From: Pseudomonadota bacterium
GTDB lineage: Bacteria; Desulfobacterota; BSN033; G020346125
NCBI GenBank assembly: GCA_030673585.1
Contig: DAOVIU010000069.1
Coordinates: 1-6,482 of the forward strand
Reading direction: 5' to 3'
DNA: 6,482 bases
In this document: positions 5,338 through 6,482 of the stretch, one piece after another
Layout of the letters: each line of letters begins with the position of its first letter
How positions within the stretch are numbered: the first letter of the stretch is position 1
The notes under the pieces: model-generated
What the model was told of the DNA's origin: nothing
What the model saw: the letters and a program-made list of their open reading frames with translations, nothing else
The model's database searches: none
Position numbers and translations under genes: made by a program

Positions 5338-6234
5338 TTAGAGCTCAAGCCAGGAATCGGAATAGAGGCTGTGCCCCAACAGCACCTTCGTCGTCTTAAC
5401 GTAGTCGACCTCTTCCTTACTCAAGGAGGCCAAATCCGGCTCATCCCCATCCATGACCCGGTGGACCAATTGCTTGATCTCCTTCCGCTCTCCCCTCGCA
5501 AAGCTCTTGAGGTCCTCATCGAAGGCATCCACGATGGCGGAATGCATGCCGTATTTCTCCGTCATCATGAGGTAGGTCTGGTTGAGAATGGGCCGTAAAT
5601 TCTCAGGCGCGCCGTTGGACACGTTGGAGAGGCCGCAGGTCGATTTCAATCCGGGGGCCATCTCCTGAAGGTCCTTGTACATCATCATGAACTCAAGGAG
5701 GCTGTTTACCTGGTCCTGTTGGGCGCTCACGGGAGTCACGATGGGATCGATCCAGACATCCTCGTTAGGAATCCCGTATTCCGCCGCCTTAGCCATCAAC
5801 TCAGCCGTCAAGGAACCCCTTTCGCTGGCATCCCGTGGCATCCCCTCAGGTCCCCAGAGGAGGGCTACAAAACCAGCGTCGTATTTCTGGGCTATGGGTA
5901 GCTCGGCTTCCATCCTCTCGGGTCTGGCCATAATGGAATTGATGACGGCCTTTCCCTTCTTGTTTTGGTAAACCTTCAATCCAGCCTCGATGGCGACTTC
6001 GTTGGTGGTATCGAGGTATAACGGAATATCCACTACCTCCTGAACTGTCTTGACGATCCACTCCATCAGTTCATCCCCAGCCTTTCGCGCAGGGCCCAGG
6101 TTGATATCGATATAGTCTACCCCAACCTCCGCCTCCGCAACGGCAAGCTCCTGAATCGTCTTGGCGTCCCGTTCCCTCATGGCCGTACCGATCCGTTTCA
6201 CCATGACGTTAAGGTTTTCCCCAATCAGTATCAT
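5338..6234 (-). CDS. acsE: 5-methyltetrahydrofolate:corrinoid/iron-sulfur protein methyltransferase (AcsE)
   Basis: AcsE transfers the methyl group of methyl-tetrahydrofolate to the cobalt of the corrinoid iron-sulfur protein, joining the methyl and carbonyl branches of the Wood-Ljungdahl pathway. The pterin-binding TIM barrel is plain: ILIGENLN at the N-terminus, YIDINLGPA (41-49), LYLDTTN with Asp75 (72-78), AVINS, WIDPIVTP with Asp163 (161-168) and GLSNVSNGAP with Asn204. Asp75, Asp163 and Asn204 correspond to Asp75, Asp160 and Asn199 of the Moorella enzyme. The protein has 298 residues, about 36 more than the 262 I recall for Moorella; the extra part is a charged helix-like segment near 243-282. 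I chose the ATG at 6232-6234 because AAAGGAGG lies 6 nt upstream. A TTG at 6256-6258 would add 8 residues but would place that ribosome binding site inside the gene. It lies downstream of acsC and upstream of the hdrA-like pair. Confidence 0.95.
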   Translation of the reverse strand: MILIGENLNVMVKRIGTAMRERDAKTIQELAVAEAEVGVDYIDINLGPARKAGDELMEWIVKTVQEVVDIPLYLDTTNEVAIEAGLKVYQNKKGKAVINSIMARPERMEAELPIAQKYDAGFVALLWGPEGMPRDASERGSLTAELMAKAAEYGIPNEDVWIDPIVTPVSAQQDQVNSLLEFMMMYKDLQEMAPGLKSTCGLSNVSNGAPENLRPILNQTYLMMTEKYGMHSAIVDAFDEDLKSFARGERKEIKQLVHRVMDGDEPDLASLSKEEVDYVKTTKVLLGHSLYSDSWLEL

Positions 6235-6240
6235 ACCTCC

Positions 6241-6249
6241 CCTCCTTTT
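6241..6249 (-). promoter_or_regulatory. Ribosome binding site of acsE
   Basis: The minus strand reads AAAAGGAGG, 6 nt before the ATG at 6234, and is followed by a second GGAGG-like run. This strong site sets the acsE start at 6234 and argues against the upstream in-frame TTG. Confidence 0.75.
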
Positions 6250-6341
6250 CCCATCCAATCAACCCCTCTTGTGCAATGCGGTGCCGACGGGCTAAGCACT
6301 TGAGGAATACCGCAACGTGGTAAGAGAATGGAATCCTTCGA

Positions 6342-6482
6342 TTACTTCCACATCTCCTTGAAAAAGCCAGGCAGGTGGGCCGCTTCCCTCGGCCCAATCA
6401 TCACCTCCCAATCCGAGCCCAGCTCCTCCTCCAGATCCCCTGATATCACGGCTACTGCCCCTGGAATAATGATCTTTCGGTG
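6342..6482 (-). CDS. acsC: Corrinoid iron-sulfur protein large (gamma) subunit, C-terminal end only
   Basis: The last 46 residues of a gene entering from the right edge, ending at the TAA at 6342-6344. The segment begins HRKIIIPGAVAVISG and continues through DLEEEL and WEVMIGPREAAHLPGF to the end. HRK-(hydrophobic)-IPG, the acidic ELEEEL-type stretch and WEVxxGPREA are the recognisable C-terminal signature of AcsC/CdhE, which lies in the cobamide-binding part of the protein. AcsC carries the corrinoid and, with AcsD, accepts the methyl group from AcsE before passing it to acetyl-CoA synthase. Finding acsE immediately downstream supports the assignment. The N-terminal [4Fe-4S] domain and the TIM barrel lie outside the window. 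The spacer to acsE is 107 bp and shows only a weak 6-bp inverted repeat at 6277-6282/6309-6314. Confidence 0.85.
   Translation of the reverse strand, partial: HRKIIIPGAVAVISGDLEEELGSDWEVMIGPREAAHLPGFFKEMWK

Noticed and set aside
5315..5338. Inverted repeat ATCGG/CCGAT at the end of acsE
   Set aside because: Five base pairs with a 14-nt loop and no T-run; too weak to call a terminator.
6277..6314. Hairpin in the acsC to acsE spacer (6277-6282 with 6309-6314)
   Set aside because: Only 6 bp with a 26-nt loop; expected by chance in a spacer of this length.

Overview
The window is a stretch of one minus-strand operon from an anaerobic bacterium that runs the Wood-Ljungdahl (reductive acetyl-CoA) pathway. 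Read in the direction of transcription (from high to low coordinates) it holds: the 3' end of acsC (large subunit of the corrinoid iron-sulfur protein), acsE (methyltetrahydrofolate:corrinoid methyltransferase), a short HdrA-like flavoprotein, a second HdrA-like flavoprotein carrying an 8-Cys ferredoxin domain, mvhD, metV, metF, and the 5' end of a second, divergent metF paralogue that runs off the left edge. All recognisable genes lie on the minus strand. Gaps are small (4-bp overlap metV/metF, 3 bp between the two hdrA-like genes, 15 bp before mvhD, 45 bp before metV, about 97 bp before the first hdrA-like gene, 107 bp before acsE). The widest is 164 bp between metF and the second metF, so no stretch over 300 bases lacks a gene.

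The genes join the methyl branch to the carbonyl branch. MetF/MetV reduce methylene-tetrahydrofolate to methyl-tetrahydrofolate. AcsE moves the methyl group to the cobalt of the corrinoid protein (AcsC/AcsD), which feeds acetyl-CoA synthase. The HdrA-like proteins and MvhD are the expected electron-transfer partners of MetFV. This resembles the MetVF-HdrABC-MvhD set of Moorella, but no hdrB or hdrC is present here and HdrA is represented by two proteins whose cysteine motifs are complementary: one keeps the central HdrA cluster motif, the other keeps the ferredoxin domain. That split resembles the QmoA/QmoB arrangement of sulfate reducers. The gene set, layout and moderate GC suggest Desulfobacterota (former Deltaproteobacteria) or a similar uncultured anaerobe; the lineage is an inference, and the reverse direction (acetate or C1 oxidation) is equally possible.

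The most notable non-coding feature is the metF to metF-2 spacer (about 266-434). It contains several perfect 9-bp inverted repeats built from the same words, which could form mutually exclusive RNA helices just upstream of the ribosome binding site of the second metF.
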